A stretch of 64,000 nucleotides of DNA from Noviherbaspirillum_A sp047237965. Lineage in GTDB: Bacteria; Pseudomonadota; Gammaproteobacteria; Burkholderiales; Burkholderiaceae_D. Position numbers and translations under genes: made by a program. The number at the start of each line of letters is the position of its first letter. Position 1 is the stretch's first letter. Of this stretch, positions 1-8,335 are shown one piece after another. Under the pieces are notes generated by a model. That model was not told the origin of the DNA. It worked only from the letters and a program-made list of their open reading frames with translations, and made no database searches. Where the stretch lies: assembly GCF_047237965.1 (NCBI RefSeq), contig NZ_JBDFLX010000001.1, forward strand, positions 2,852,001 through 2,916,000, written 5' to 3'.

Positions 1-238
1 TCACCTGGGCGGCGTCGTTGCCGGCGCCGGCATAGGCGCGGGCGATGGCGGCATCGAGCGCCTCGCGGTCCATGCGCTTCAGGCGGATGCGGCCGAAACG
101 GCGGCTGACCTCGGCGATGGCGCGCGGCGCGGTGGCATCCGACACCCAGACCTCGACGCCGGTATCGGGCGTGGCGCCGCGCTGCGCGAGCACGGCATGG
201 TCGCGGGCGAAGGCATACGGTAACAGTCGGGCTTCCAT
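1..238 (-). CDS. gspE: Type II secretion ATPase GspE, N-terminal fragment
   Basis: Only the first 79 codons are inside the window; the gene continues past position 1. The start is the ATG at 238, preceded by a purine-rich GAAGAGAG, 22 nt after the gspD stop. The translated part begins MEARLLPYAFARDHAV and looks like the N1 domain that precedes the ATPase core in GspE; no Walker motif is reached. GspE is the cytoplasmic hexameric ATPase that drives pseudopilus assembly and docks on GspL. The assignment leans on position directly after gspD in a gsp operon, because the visible domain is not catalytic. Confidence 0.8.
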   Translation of the reverse strand, partial: MEARLLPYAFARDHAVLAQRGATPDTGVEVWVSDATAPRAIAEVSRRFGRIRLKRMDREALDAAIARAYAGAGNDAAQV

Positions 239-260
239 GATTTCTCTCTTCGCCGGCCGC

Positions 261-2630
261 TTACTGGGTGAACTGCGGCAGGCCTGGTTGCGGCGCCGCC
301 GGTTGTGGCGGCAGCGCGGGTTGAACGGGCATGGGCTGCGGCTCGGGCGGCAGGCCCGGCTGCAGCGGATTGCGCGGCATGATGCCATTGGCGCCCGGCG
401 GCAGGTTCAGCAGGTCGCCGTTCTGCAGGCGGCCGTTTTCCATCACCGGCACGATGGGCTTGCCGACGTTGGGCAGCACCGGCGAATCCGGCTGCTTGGT
501 CTGCAGCTGCTGGCCGCGAATGTACTCGTAGCGGTCGCTTGCCACGTTCAGGTTCTGGTCGGCGCTGCGGATCAGGGTCGGGCGCAGGAACACCATCAGG
601 TTGGTCTTTTCGCGGCTGGTGTTCTGGTACTTGAACAGGTTGCCCACCACGGGGATGTCGCCCAGTCCCGGCACCTTCTCCGTGCCATTACTGTTGCGGT
701 CGTCGATCAGGCCGCCCAGCACGATGATTTCGCCATTGTCGACCAGCACATTGGTCTGGATCGCGCGCTTGGTGGTGATCAGACCCGAGACGTTGTTCTT
801 GGTTTCGTCGATGGCCGAGGTTTCCTGGTAGATCGCCATCTTCACGGTGCCGCCTTCCGACACCTGCGGCTTGACCACCAGCGACAGGCCGATGTCCTTG
901 CGCTCCACCGTCTGGAACGGGTTCACGCCGGCCGCGCCGCCGGACGCGGCGGTGGTGTACTGGCCGGTGACGAAGGGCACGTTCTGGCCGACGATGATGC
1001 GGGCTTCCTCGTTGTCCAGCGTGATCAGGTTGGGCATGGACAGGATGTTGGCATTGCCCTCGGTCTCCAGCGCGCGGGCGATCAGGCCCAGCGTGAGCTG
1101 GCCGGCCACCTGCCGGAACACGCCGAGGTTCAGGCCGTTGCCCGGGGCCTGAAGCTGCTGACTCGTGCCGGTGGTCGTGCCGGCCAGGCGCGCCGCGGCC
1201 TGGGTGATCAGGTTGTTGCCGCCGCTGGAAAAGCCGGTGATGGTGCCGACCCGGTAGGCACTGTCGCCGTTGCCGGACAGGCCGGCCCACTGGATGCCGA
1301 ATTCGGCGGCGCGCTTGGCGCTGACCTCGACGATCAGCGACTCGATGTAGACCTGGGCGCGACGGGCGTCGAGCTGGTCGACCACGCTGCGCAGGTTGCG
1401 GTACACCGCCTCGCTGGCGGTGATGATCAGGGAATTGGTGGCCGGGTCGGCCTGGATGAAGCCGCCGGGTCCGCCGGTGGGCAGCGGGCCGCTGCCCTGG
1501 CCCTGGCCCTGGCCGGACTGGCCAAAGCCCATGCCGCCCTGGCCCAGTCCGCCCTGTCCCAGGCCGCCGCCGGTCTGGCCGAGGCCGGCGCCGCTGGTGT
1601 TGGTGAGGGCCGGGTTGCTCGGCGTGGATGCGCCGCCGGTGTTGCCGGTCTGCAGGCCGGACGCCGACGGGTCCGAGGCCACCACCGCGCGCAGCGTCAG
1701 CGCCAGCTTGGTGGCTTCGGCGTTTTTCAGGTAGATCACGTGCACGTTGCCGGGCATCGCGGTGGGCTGGTCGAGCTTGTCGACCAGCGAGCGCGCCAGC
1801 CGGGCGCGGGCTTCGGACGGCGCCCGGATGATGACCGAGTTGGTGCGGCTGTCCGCCAGCAGGCTGGTGCGGTCGCTGCCGCCGGCGACGCCCTGCCCGC
1901 CCGGCTGGCCGCCGGCGCTGCCGCCATCGAGCAGCCGGTTGACCATGGTGGCGATGTCGGTCGCCACCGCATGCCGGATCGGCAGCACGTCCAGGTCGGC
2001 CGCGGCCGGCATGTCCAGCGAGGCGATGATGCGGCCCAGCCGGCGCAGGTTGTCGGCATAGTCGGTGATGACCAGGCTGTTGGTGCCGGGATTGGCATTG
2101 ATGGTGTTGTTGGGCGAGATCAGCGGCCGCAGCACCGGCACCATGTTCACCGCCGATTCATAGTTGAGCTTGAAGACCTGGGTGGCGATCTGGTCGCCGC
2201 GCACCGCGCCGCCGTCGCCGCCGCGGCCGGGCGTGGTCTGGATCGGGCCGGCCTGCAGCTTGGCGTCGGCTTCCGGCACCACCTTGGTGAAGGGGCCGCT
2301 GGCCACCACCGTATAGCCCTGCAGGCGCAGCGCCGAACTGAGCAGCTGCATCGCCTGCGCCTTGGTCACCGGCTTTTCGGAGATCAGGCTGATCGTGCCC
2401 TTGACCCGCGGATCGATCAGGAAATTGGTGCCGGTGTAATGCCCGACCGCCTTGACCACGGACTCGATGTCGGCGCCGACGAAATTGAGCACTGCCTCGT
2501 TGCGTGACGGATCCTGCGCCCGCGCCGGCGCCATGCCGGCCAGCAGGCTCATCACGAGAGTGGCGGCGCCAGCGCGGCGCCAGGTTGCCTTGGTCGGCAG
2601 GCATTTTGCCAGTGGGAAGAGTTTTTTCAT
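261..2630 (-). CDS. gspD: Type II secretion outer-membrane secretin GspD
   Basis: A 789-residue protein with a basic N-terminus and signal peptide ending near ARA-QD (about residue 38). It is followed by an N0 domain (about 45-115), several N1-N3 ring domains with a Gly/Gln-rich insert (about 345-390), and a C-terminal secretin barrel with the typical VPxLGDIPxxGNLF and TNLxxFLRPT blocks. The final 100 residues are Pro/Gln-rich and could be the pilotin-binding S region or a disordered tail. GspD forms the outer-membrane channel through which folded exoproteins leave. The ATG overlaps the gspN stop by 4 nt (ATGA), so translation is probably coupled. Confidence 0.95.
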   Translation of the reverse strand: MKKLFPLAKCLPTKATWRRAGAATLVMSLLAGMAPARAQDPSRNEAVLNFVGADIESVVKAVGHYTGTNFLIDPRVKGTISLISEKPVTKAQAMQLLSSALRLQGYTVVASGPFTKVVPEADAKLQAGPIQTTPGRGGDGGAVRGDQIATQVFKLNYESAVNMVPVLRPLISPNNTINANPGTNSLVITDYADNLRRLGRIIASLDMPAAADLDVLPIRHAVATDIATMVNRLLDGGSAGGQPGGQGVAGGSDRTSLLADSRTNSVIIRAPSEARARLARSLVDKLDQPTAMPGNVHVIYLKNAEATKLALTLRAVVASDPSASGLQTGNTGGASTPSNPALTNTSGAGLGQTGGGLGQGGLGQGGMGFGQSGQGQGQGSGPLPTGGPGGFIQADPATNSLIITASEAVYRNLRSVVDQLDARRAQVYIESLIVEVSAKRAAEFGIQWAGLSGNGDSAYRVGTITGFSSGGNNLITQAAARLAGTTTGTSQQLQAPGNGLNLGVFRQVAGQLTLGLIARALETEGNANILSMPNLITLDNEEARIIVGQNVPFVTGQYTTAASGGAAGVNPFQTVERKDIGLSLVVKPQVSEGGTVKMAIYQETSAIDETKNNVSGLITTKRAIQTNVLVDNGEIIVLGGLIDDRNSNGTEKVPGLGDIPVVGNLFKYQNTSREKTNLMVFLRPTLIRSADQNLNVASDRYEYIRGQQLQTKQPDSPVLPNVGKPIVPVMENGRLQNGDLLNLPPGANGIMPRNPLQPGLPPEPQPMPVQPALPPQPAAPQPGLPQFTQ

Positions 2631-3400
2631 TTGAATTCGAGTGAGATGTAATCCTTGCCGCCTTCGGTACGACGTTGTCCGAGCAGATTCAACAGATTCG
2701 CCAGTCTTTGCTCCTGCCCCGGCTCCGCCTCGGCCTTGCCGGAAAACTGCATCCTGCCGCGGTCAAGCCGGCCGGCGCCGCTCAGCAGCAGCGGACCGTG
2801 CAGCGAACCGAGCTGCAATTGCGCCTGCTGGCCGCGCCATTCCAGTGTCATTCGGTAAGCGCCCAGCGGCTTGATCGGCGACAGCCGGGATGCAATATCG
2901 TCGAGCGTCAGGCGCATTGTGCCGGTCATTGCCACCTGCTGCCCCTGCCGCGCAATCTGCAGCTGCTGCCAGTCCAGCGTCATGCGACCGGACGGCTGCA
3001 GCGTGTTGAGCGGCGCGCCCAGCGCCGTCAGGCGTTCGGCCGGCAGGGTGATGGCCGCCGCACTGATGGTCCAGGCGCTCCAGCCGCCGGTAATCTTCAC
3101 CGGTGTCGACAGCGCCGCCGGATTGCTCAGTTCCGCATCCAGCGTTCCCAGCACGACCAGCGGCGAGAGCCGCCACGCGAACCGGCCCGGCAGCAGCGGC
3201 GTCACCGCAGAATCCGCGCCAGGCGCGCCGCCCAGAAAGGCCGAGCCCTGCCACAAGGTCCCCTGCGCATCGCCCAGCGAAAACCTGCCGCCGGTTTGCC
3301 GCTCCAGCAACACCGACATCCAGGCCGCGGGCAAAAAAGCCAGCATAGTCAAGAGGATAGCGAATGTTGCCGAAAGCAACCATATCACGGCCCTCAGCAA
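2627..3400 (-). CDS. gspN: Type II secretion protein GspN
   Basis: A 257-residue protein with one N-terminal membrane segment (about residues 5-30) and a periplasmic, mostly beta-strand body matching the GspN family, including the GRFSLGDAQGTLWQGSA block typical of GspN. The start used is TTG at 3400 with AAGG about 8 nt upstream; a GTG four codons later is the alternative. GspN is an accessory inner-membrane component found in many proteobacterial type II systems but not all; its exact role is poorly defined. It sits 63 nt after gspM and overlaps gspD. Confidence 0.85.
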   Translation of the reverse strand: MLRAVIWLLSATFAILLTMLAFLPAAWMSVLLERQTGGRFSLGDAQGTLWQGSAFLGGAPGADSAVTPLLPGRFAWRLSPLVVLGTLDAELSNPAALSTPVKITGGWSAWTISAAAITLPAERLTALGAPLNTLQPSGRMTLDWQQLQIARQGQQVAMTGTMRLTLDDIASRLSPIKPLGAYRMTLEWRGQQAQLQLGSLHGPLLLSGAGRLDRGRMQFSGKAEAEPGQEQRLANLLNLLGQRRTEGGKDYISLEFK

Positions 3401-3463
3401 TTTCCCGCCTTTTTGTGCGGTTTCCGGCTTTCATTTTCCGACAACATGGTCACTGCCTTTCGC

Positions 3464-3985
3464 TTATTGCGCCTTTTGCTGGCGCAAGGTCACGTTGGCA
3501 TTGACGATGTCCGGCGTCGGCTGGGCGGTGATGCTGGCTTCGGTCACCGTCAGCTGGAACGCGGCGCGCGCCTCGTTGAGCCATTCGTTGAGCGCGCTGA
3601 ACGAGGCGCCCGGAAGCTGCAGGCGCACGATCTCGCCGGCAACCGAGGTGTTTTCGGCTTTCAGCCCGCGCCGCTGCAGCGCTGCCTCCAGCGTTTCGCG
3701 GCTCAGCGGCACGGCGGCCGGCGCCGCGGCGGCGTCGCCCTGCGGCAGCATCACCGCCTCCTGGGTCAGGGCCTGCAGTTGCGCCACCTGCTGGCGCATT
3801 TCCGGCAGGCTGCGCTGGTAGCGCGCAATGCCTTCCTGCGCCGGGGACACCAGCAGCAGGTAGACCAGTGCGGCCACGATTGCCGCCATGCCGGCCAGCA
3901 GGATGCGCTGCTCGCGCAGGTTGCGTTCGGCCCAGAAACGGGAAGCGGCCTGGCTTGCTTCGGTCATGCTTGTCTTCAGACTCAT
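3464..3985 (-). CDS. gspM: Type II secretion inner-membrane protein GspM
   Basis: A 173-residue bitopic protein. A short cytoplasmic arm of about 28 residues containing the REQRILLAG stretch typical of GspM is followed by one transmembrane segment (about 29-48), a coiled-coil-like stretch and a small periplasmic ferredoxin-like domain. GspM pairs with GspL to form the inner-membrane platform. The start is ATG at 3985 with GAGGCAG immediately upstream, 10 nt after the gspL stop. Confidence 0.88.
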   Translation of the reverse strand: MSLKTSMTEASQAASRFWAERNLREQRILLAGMAAIVAALVYLLLVSPAQEGIARYQRSLPEMRQQVAQLQALTQEAVMLPQGDAAAAPAAVPLSRETLEAALQRRGLKAENTSVAGEIVRLQLPGASFSALNEWLNEARAAFQLTVTEASITAQPTPDIVNANVTLRQQKAQ

Positions 3986-3995
3986 CTGCCCTGCC

Positions 3996-5270
3996 TCATT
4001 TTCCGGTCTTGACTTGCCACATCACCACGCCGGCCTGCTCCGGCGCGGCGGTCAGGGACAGATTGCGCCGCGCCAGCGCCGCGCTGACCGCATCGAACGG
4101 CACCTGCGCCTCGGGTTTCAGGCGGACGAACAGGCTGCGCTCGCGGTATTCCAGCCCGGCCAGCGTCGGCGGCGCGCCGCCCGGCGTGCGCGCCGCGGCG
4201 CTCTGCCATGCTTCGCCGAAGGCGGCGGCCAGCGCGCCGAAATCGTCCGGCGCGCCCTGGCCGGCGTTGCGGCGGCCGGCGGCCACCTTCTGCCGGGTCT
4301 GGGCCAGCGGATCGACGATCACGGTCTCGTTCGGAAACGCTGCCTTGTAGATCTGCGTCATCGAGGCGCGCAGGCCGTCGTATTCCCGTTTCAGCCGTAT
4401 CCATTCCAGGTTCAGCGGCACCAGGTTCACCGCCAGCAGCAGCACCGCCAGCGCCAGCGGCAGCCGCCACGGCTTCCAGTTCAGCTTGGGCCGGGCCGAG
4501 GCGCCCAGGCCGATCGCCAGGTCGATGTCGGCGCCGCCGGCGCCGGCGATCCACTGCTGCCAGCTGTCGGCCTGCACGGTGACCAGTTCGGCCGCGCCCA
4601 GCTCCGCCGCCGCCTGCTGGTAGGCCGGCGCCCGCTCGCGCGGCACCCGCAGCAGCAGCGGCTGGCCGTGCGCCATCGCCAATGCCGCGTCGACCGCCTC
4701 GCGCGCCGCGCTGGCCGGATGCTCGGGCAGGATCGCCACGCCCATGCCATCCTGGGCCGACAGGCGCAGCGTCAGTTCGATGTCGGCGTCCTGCTCCAGC
4801 ACGACGCCCTGCACGGCGTCGGCCGCATGCGGCACGCACAACTGGGCCGGCAGCGCCGAAATGCGCGCCATGCCGGAACCGAGCACGGTGCGCGTCATCA
4901 GTTCCAGCCAGGCGCGCTGCACCACCGCCACCGTGCGCAGGCCGTCGGCCAGCGCGCCGCCGATGACGATGCATTCGGCAGGATCGGTGATCAGCTGGTC
5001 TTCCACCAGGTTGGGCAGCGCGGCCCGCTGGCGCGCCGCCGACATCGGCGGCATCTGCACCCGCAGCATGGTGACGTCGCTGGCGGCCACCAGCAGCACC
5101 ACGCGCTGCGCGCGCGCCACCAGCGCCGACACCTGTGACAGGGCGGCGACGCCCTCCTGCTCCAGCAAGCCGCTTGGCGCCGCCAGCGCGTAGGGGCAGT
5201 CCAGCACTTCCCATTGGGTGGTGCTGTCGAAAGCTGCCTTGGACGGCAGGCGTAGGTACAGTGTGCTCAA
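3996..5270 (-). CDS. gspL: Type II secretion platform protein GspL
   Basis: A 424-residue protein: a cytoplasmic actin-like domain (about 1-240) that recruits GspE, one transmembrane helix near 270-290 and a periplasmic ferredoxin-like C-terminus. The start is placed at the TTG at 5270 because AAGGAAG lies directly upstream and the resulting N-terminus STLYLRLPS is typical for GspL. A longer frame opening at an ATG at 5339 would run 59 nt into gspK and carries an uncharacteristic basic leader. The gene begins 10 nt after the gspK stop. Confidence 0.88.
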   Translation of the reverse strand: MSTLYLRLPSKAAFDSTTQWEVLDCPYALAAPSGLLEQEGVAALSQVSALVARAQRVVLLVAASDVTMLRVQMPPMSAARQRAALPNLVEDQLITDPAECIVIGGALADGLRTVAVVQRAWLELMTRTVLGSGMARISALPAQLCVPHAADAVQGVVLEQDADIELTLRLSAQDGMGVAILPEHPASAAREAVDAALAMAHGQPLLLRVPRERAPAYQQAAAELGAAELVTVQADSWQQWIAGAGGADIDLAIGLGASARPKLNWKPWRLPLALAVLLLAVNLVPLNLEWIRLKREYDGLRASMTQIYKAAFPNETVIVDPLAQTRQKVAAGRRNAGQGAPDDFGALAAAFGEAWQSAAARTPGGAPPTLAGLEYRERSLFVRLKPEAQVPFDAVSAALARRNLSLTAAPEQAGVVMWQVKTGK

Positions 5271-5280
5271 GGACTTCCTT

Positions 5281-6369
5281 CTAGTTTTCGCGTATCCATA
5301 CCAGCTCGGTCTTTGCAGGGCCAGCGGCACAATCGCCACCAGTAGTGCGCGTGCCCGTGCGCTTTAGCAGCGCTTGCGTCTGCAGCGCTGCGCGGTTTAG
5401 CCTTACCCGCCCATTAACCAGGAAAAAACTCGAACATACAGTGACATTCCTTGGGGTTCCCTGCGTTACCGATTTCAAATCGTTGACAAGGGTCGTGGAG
5501 GAACGGAAGCTGGCAGTGTTCCTGATCGCCACGATCTGGGCCGCCTGCGACGGGGAAATATCGTCAATTACCGCAGCCATGACTTCGGGCGGCGCGGTAT
5601 TGATGTTCAGCTTGGTTCCCCCGTCCGGCAGGAAGATTACCAGATTGCGCAGCTTCTCCACCGCTTCGGGCGTGAAGCCGGGCACGACCAGCAGGTCCTC
5701 CACCTGGGTCATTGGCATCAGGCGCTGGCTGCTCACGGTGACCGGCGTCTTGCCCTGGCTATTTTCGGCGTTGCTGCTGGTGTTGGTGCCGGCATTGACC
5801 CGCGGCAACCCGGTTTGGGGATCGATCTCCTGCCCGGCCCCGGCCTCGCTGGCCGCAGGCAGCGCTTGCCTGGGCACACTGGCCGCCACCATCGACGCCG
5901 TATCCACCGCCAGCGACGGGTTGAGCCGCTGGCTGGCCAGCAGGCGGGCGAAGATCTCGACCTGCTTTTTGTCTGGCGTGCCTTTCGGCGCCAGGTTGGT
6001 CAGGTTGTACAGCCCCTGCGCATCGACCATCTGGCCCGACAGCGTGGCGTCGCTGCTCTCGGTGTCGGCGCGGTTGTTTTCCACGTACTGGTCCAGCCGG
6101 GTGTCGAGCAGCGGCACCGCCCACGGCTGGTCGAGCGAATCATAGTTGGAAAGCCGGGCATTCTCCCGCAGGATCAGGCGCGCCCAGTCGAGCGCGCCGC
6201 GCATTATCCATTGCTTCTGCAGCTGCAGCCGCTGGTTCTCGATCGAGCGCACCTGCACCTGCTGCTGCCAGAACAGGCTGGCCACGATGGTCACGGCCAG
6301 CGTGGTCAGCAGCAGCGCCGTCACCACCGCAACGCCGCGCTGTCGGTATTGATGTCTTCTAGAGGCCAT
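5281..6369 (-). CDS. gspK: Minor pseudopilin GspK
   Basis: A 362-residue protein with a short basic leader and prepilin-like hydrophobic helix (QRGVAVVTALLLTTLAV, residues 10-26), where the usual Glu5 is absent, as is normal for GspK. The large globular insert, the conserved LNINTAPPEVM block and the SPSQAAQIVAIRN helix-hairpin region are GspK hallmarks. GspK caps the pseudopilus tip together with GspI and GspJ. Its ATG overlaps the end of gspI by 11 nt, leaving no room for gspJ. The part encoding the C-terminal 60 residues (about 5395-5560) is visibly less GC-rich than the surrounding operon. Confidence 0.9.
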   Translation of the reverse strand: MASRRHQYRQRGVAVVTALLLTTLAVTIVASLFWQQQVQVRSIENQRLQLQKQWIMRGALDWARLILRENARLSNYDSLDQPWAVPLLDTRLDQYVENNRADTESSDATLSGQMVDAQGLYNLTNLAPKGTPDKKQVEIFARLLASQRLNPSLAVDTASMVAASVPRQALPAASEAGAGQEIDPQTGLPRVNAGTNTSSNAENSQGKTPVTVSSQRLMPMTQVEDLLVVPGFTPEAVEKLRNLVIFLPDGGTKLNINTAPPEVMAAVIDDISPSQAAQIVAIRNTASFRSSTTLVNDLKSVTQGTPRNVTVCSSFFLVNGRVRLNRAALQTQALLKRTGTRTTGGDCAAGPAKTELVWIREN

Positions 6370-6778
6370 TGGGCACCACCTGGGTCAGCTTGATGATGCG
6401 CCGCTCGGGGCTGGCGGCATCGACCACGCTCACTTCCACCCTGCGGAACGCCGGATTGGGCGTGGCGAACACGCTTTCCTGGCAGACCAGCGCCAGCTCG
6501 CCCTGCGGGCACTCGAAGCTGCGGTTGCCCAGCGGCGGCCACTCCTTGGCCATGCGGATCTGCGACAGCCGGTTTTCCGCCGACCAGGTCGCCATCAGCG
6601 ACGCCCGCAGGTCGTTGCTGTTCTGGGTCAGGCTGCCGACCGCGCGCAGGCTCGCACCCAGCGCGGTGCCGACGATGGCCAGCGCCACCAGCACTTCCAG
6701 CAGGGTGAAGCCGGCATGGCGCGCAAGTGCTGTGGTCGGGGCGGGCATCTCAGTCAACGGTAAAGTGGCCGATGCCAT
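6359..6778 (-). CDS. gspI: Minor pseudopilin GspI
   Basis: A 139-residue type IV pilin-like protein. A leader of about 22 residues ends at Gly before FTLLEVLVALAIVG, with Glu at position +5 of the mature form, the site for prepilin peptidase. The downstream AENRLSQIR and RRVEVSV blocks match GspI rather than GspH or GspJ, and the length also fits GspI. GspI nucleates the pseudopilus tip. It overlaps gspH by 29 nt and gspK by 11 nt, so this part of the operon is tightly coupled. Confidence 0.88.
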   Translation of the reverse strand: MASATLPLTEMPAPTTALARHAGFTLLEVLVALAIVGTALGASLRAVGSLTQNSNDLRASLMATWSAENRLSQIRMAKEWPPLGNRSFECPQGELALVCQESVFATPNPAFRRVEVSVVDAASPERRIIKLTQVVPNGL

Positions 6779-7238
6779 CGGCGCGGATGGCCACGCTGGT
6801 ATCGGCCAGCGCCAGGGTCAGCACGAAGGGCTGCTGCACCGGCTCGCGGCCGAACACGATGCGCAGCGGACCGGCATTGCCATCCGGCGGCGGGAACACC
6901 AGCAGGGTCACCGGCGCGCGCTTGAACTGGCGCGGGCGCAGCATGTCGTCCGCGCGCAGCGGCTGCCAGGCTTTTTCCTCGCGCTGCAGGAAGCGGTAGC
7001 CTTCGCTGTCGGCCTCGAAGGCGATCGGGCGGTCGCGCACGATGGCTTCGTCGCGCGCCAGTTGCAGCAGCAGCGCGATGCGCTGTGCGTCGTCTTTCAG
7101 GTTTTGCTGCGGGCCGGGCATGGCATTGAAGGACACGATGCCCAGCGTAATGCCGGCAATGACCAGCACCACCAGCAATTCAAGCAGTGTGAAGCCGCGC
7201 TGCGCGCGGCTGGCCCGGTGGCAGGTCAGAGATCCCAC
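6750..7238 (-). CDS. gspH: Minor pseudopilin GspH
   Basis: About 162 residues from a GTG at 7238 that overlaps the gspG stop by 13 nt. The open frame extends further upstream, but those codons lie wholly inside gspG and encode an Arg-rich non-pilin sequence. The mature protein starts at FTLLELLVVLVIAG, with Glu at +5, followed by the short GspH/FimT-like domain. GspH is a low-abundance pseudopilin. The start codon is tentative; no clear ribosome site is visible and translational coupling to gspG is likely. Confidence 0.82.
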   Translation of the reverse strand: MGSLTCHRASRAQRGFTLLELLVVLVIAGITLGIVSFNAMPGPQQNLKDDAQRIALLLQLARDEAIVRDRPIAFEADSEGYRFLQREEKAWQPLRADDMLRPRQFKRAPVTLLVFPPPDGNAGPLRIVFGREPVQQPFVLTLALADTSVAIRADGIGHFTVD

Positions 7239-7678
7239 GACCCGATGTCGGCATCGTTGCCGGTGCCGCCTGGCTGGCCGTCCGCGCCCAGCGAGAACAC
7301 GTCGACTTCGCCGCGCAGGCCGGGGGAAAGGTACTGGTAGGGATTGCCCCATGGGTCCTTGGGCAGCTTGTCGATGTAGCCGCCCTGCTTCCAGCCGTTG
7401 GCGGCCGGGCCGTTGGTGGGCTTGGTGACCAGCGCCTGCAACCCCTGTTCGGTGGTCGGATAACGCTGGTTGTCGAGCCGGTACAGCTTGAGCGATTGCA
7501 TCAGCGTGGAAATGTCCTGGCGCGCCGCCATGATGCGGGCATCGTCGGTGCGGCCCATCAGCTTGGGCACCACCAGCGCGGCCAGGATGCCCATGATGAC
7601 GACCACCACCATGATTTCGATCAGGGTAAAGCCACGCGCCAGTGCGCGCCGGGAAACAGAAGCAGAAGACTTGAGCAT
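7226..7678 (-). CDS. gspG: Major pseudopilin GspG
   Basis: A 150-residue major pseudopilin. The start at ATG 7678 gives a 15-residue leader ending ARG, then FTLIEIMVVVVIMGILAA with Glu at +5. The family blocks YRLDNQRYPTTEQGLQAL, DPWGNPYQY and DVFSLGADGQ (calcium-site region) are all present. GspG polymerises into the pseudopilus that pushes substrates through GspD. It is the first gene of the visible operon; no gspC or gspF precedes it. Confidence 0.95.
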   Translation of the reverse strand: MLKSSASVSRRALARGFTLIEIMVVVVIMGILAALVVPKLMGRTDDARIMAARQDISTLMQSLKLYRLDNQRYPTTEQGLQALVTKPTNGPAANGWKQGGYIDKLPKDPWGNPYQYLSPGLRGEVDVFSLGADGQPGGTGNDADIGSWDL

Positions 7679-7708
7679 GGAATTGGTTACAGGTGAGGAG
7701 AAGTGAAA

Positions 7709-7714
7709 GTATAA
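7709..7714 (-). promoter_or_regulatory. Candidate -10 box for the gsp operon
   Basis: On the minus strand TATACT lies about 30 nt before the gspG ATG, inside an A/T-rich gap that also separates gspG from the divergent cupin gene. No convincing -35 hexamer sits 16-18 nt upstream, so this is only a candidate. Confidence 0.3.
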
Positions 7715-7939
7715 GGGCAGTACCGGGGCGGCATGCAGGGAAAACAAGAAAATGACATAAAGAAATAGAGCCGTAACAATTGCCGCGACCGCAGGCTCAG
7801 GCAATCATTCTTTCTTGCATCTTCTCTGACAGCAATAGTAGTAGCAAAGTGCCGCGGCTAGTTCAAAACGACTCGATCATGCGCAATGCCATCCTCGGGC
7901 AGCAATGTAGGCTAAGGTTTTTGCTTTGGGAGAACGTTT

Positions 7940-8305
7940 ATGTCCCTGCCCCATGCCGCCTCTGGCGATTTGATCAATATCGCGCCCCTGGGCGATCAAC
8001 TGGAAAGCGCGGTCTCCACGGCCTTCCTGAAAACCGAGCATCTGGAGCTGATGCGCCTGGTGCTGCAGGCGGGCAAATCGATGCCTGAACACTGGGTGGA
8101 AGGCGATGTGACGCTGCAATGCCTGGAAGGCAGCATTGAACTGGAAGCCCACGGCAAGCGGCAAACGCTGGGTCCGGGCCAGATGGTCTATCTCGCGCCC
8201 AAGGTGCCGCATGCGCTGCATGCCAGGGACAACGCCTCGGTGCTGATGACAGTGCTGCTGAACCGGCCGGTCAATACCGGCGGTCCGGCCGGCAGCAAGC
8301 CCTAA
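7940..8305 (+). CDS. Small cupin-domain protein
   Basis: A 121-residue single-domain cupin. The PEHWVEGDVTLQCLEGSIELE and GPGQMVYLAPKVPHALHA stretches correspond to cupin motifs 1 and 2. In motif 1 the usual HxH is reduced to a single His (EHW) and in motif 2 His is kept (PHAL), so a full metal site is not assured. GGGAGA precedes the ATG at good spacing. It is transcribed divergently from the gsp operon and convergently to gpsA. The substrate cannot be told from sequence. Confidence 0.8.
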   Translation: MSLPHAASGDLINIAPLGDQLESAVSTAFLKTEHLELMRLVLQAGKSMPEHWVEGDVTLQCLEGSIELEAHGKRQTLGPGQMVYLAPKVPHALHARDNASVLMTVLLNRPVNTGGPAGSKP

Positions 8306-8335
8306 AGCGCTTTCGGCATGCCGGGGCAGCGCCGT

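Noticed and set aside
45..2507. 820-codon plus-strand open frame antisense to gspD
   Set aside because: His/Arg/Gln-rich non-domain translation, a GC-rich shadow of gspD.
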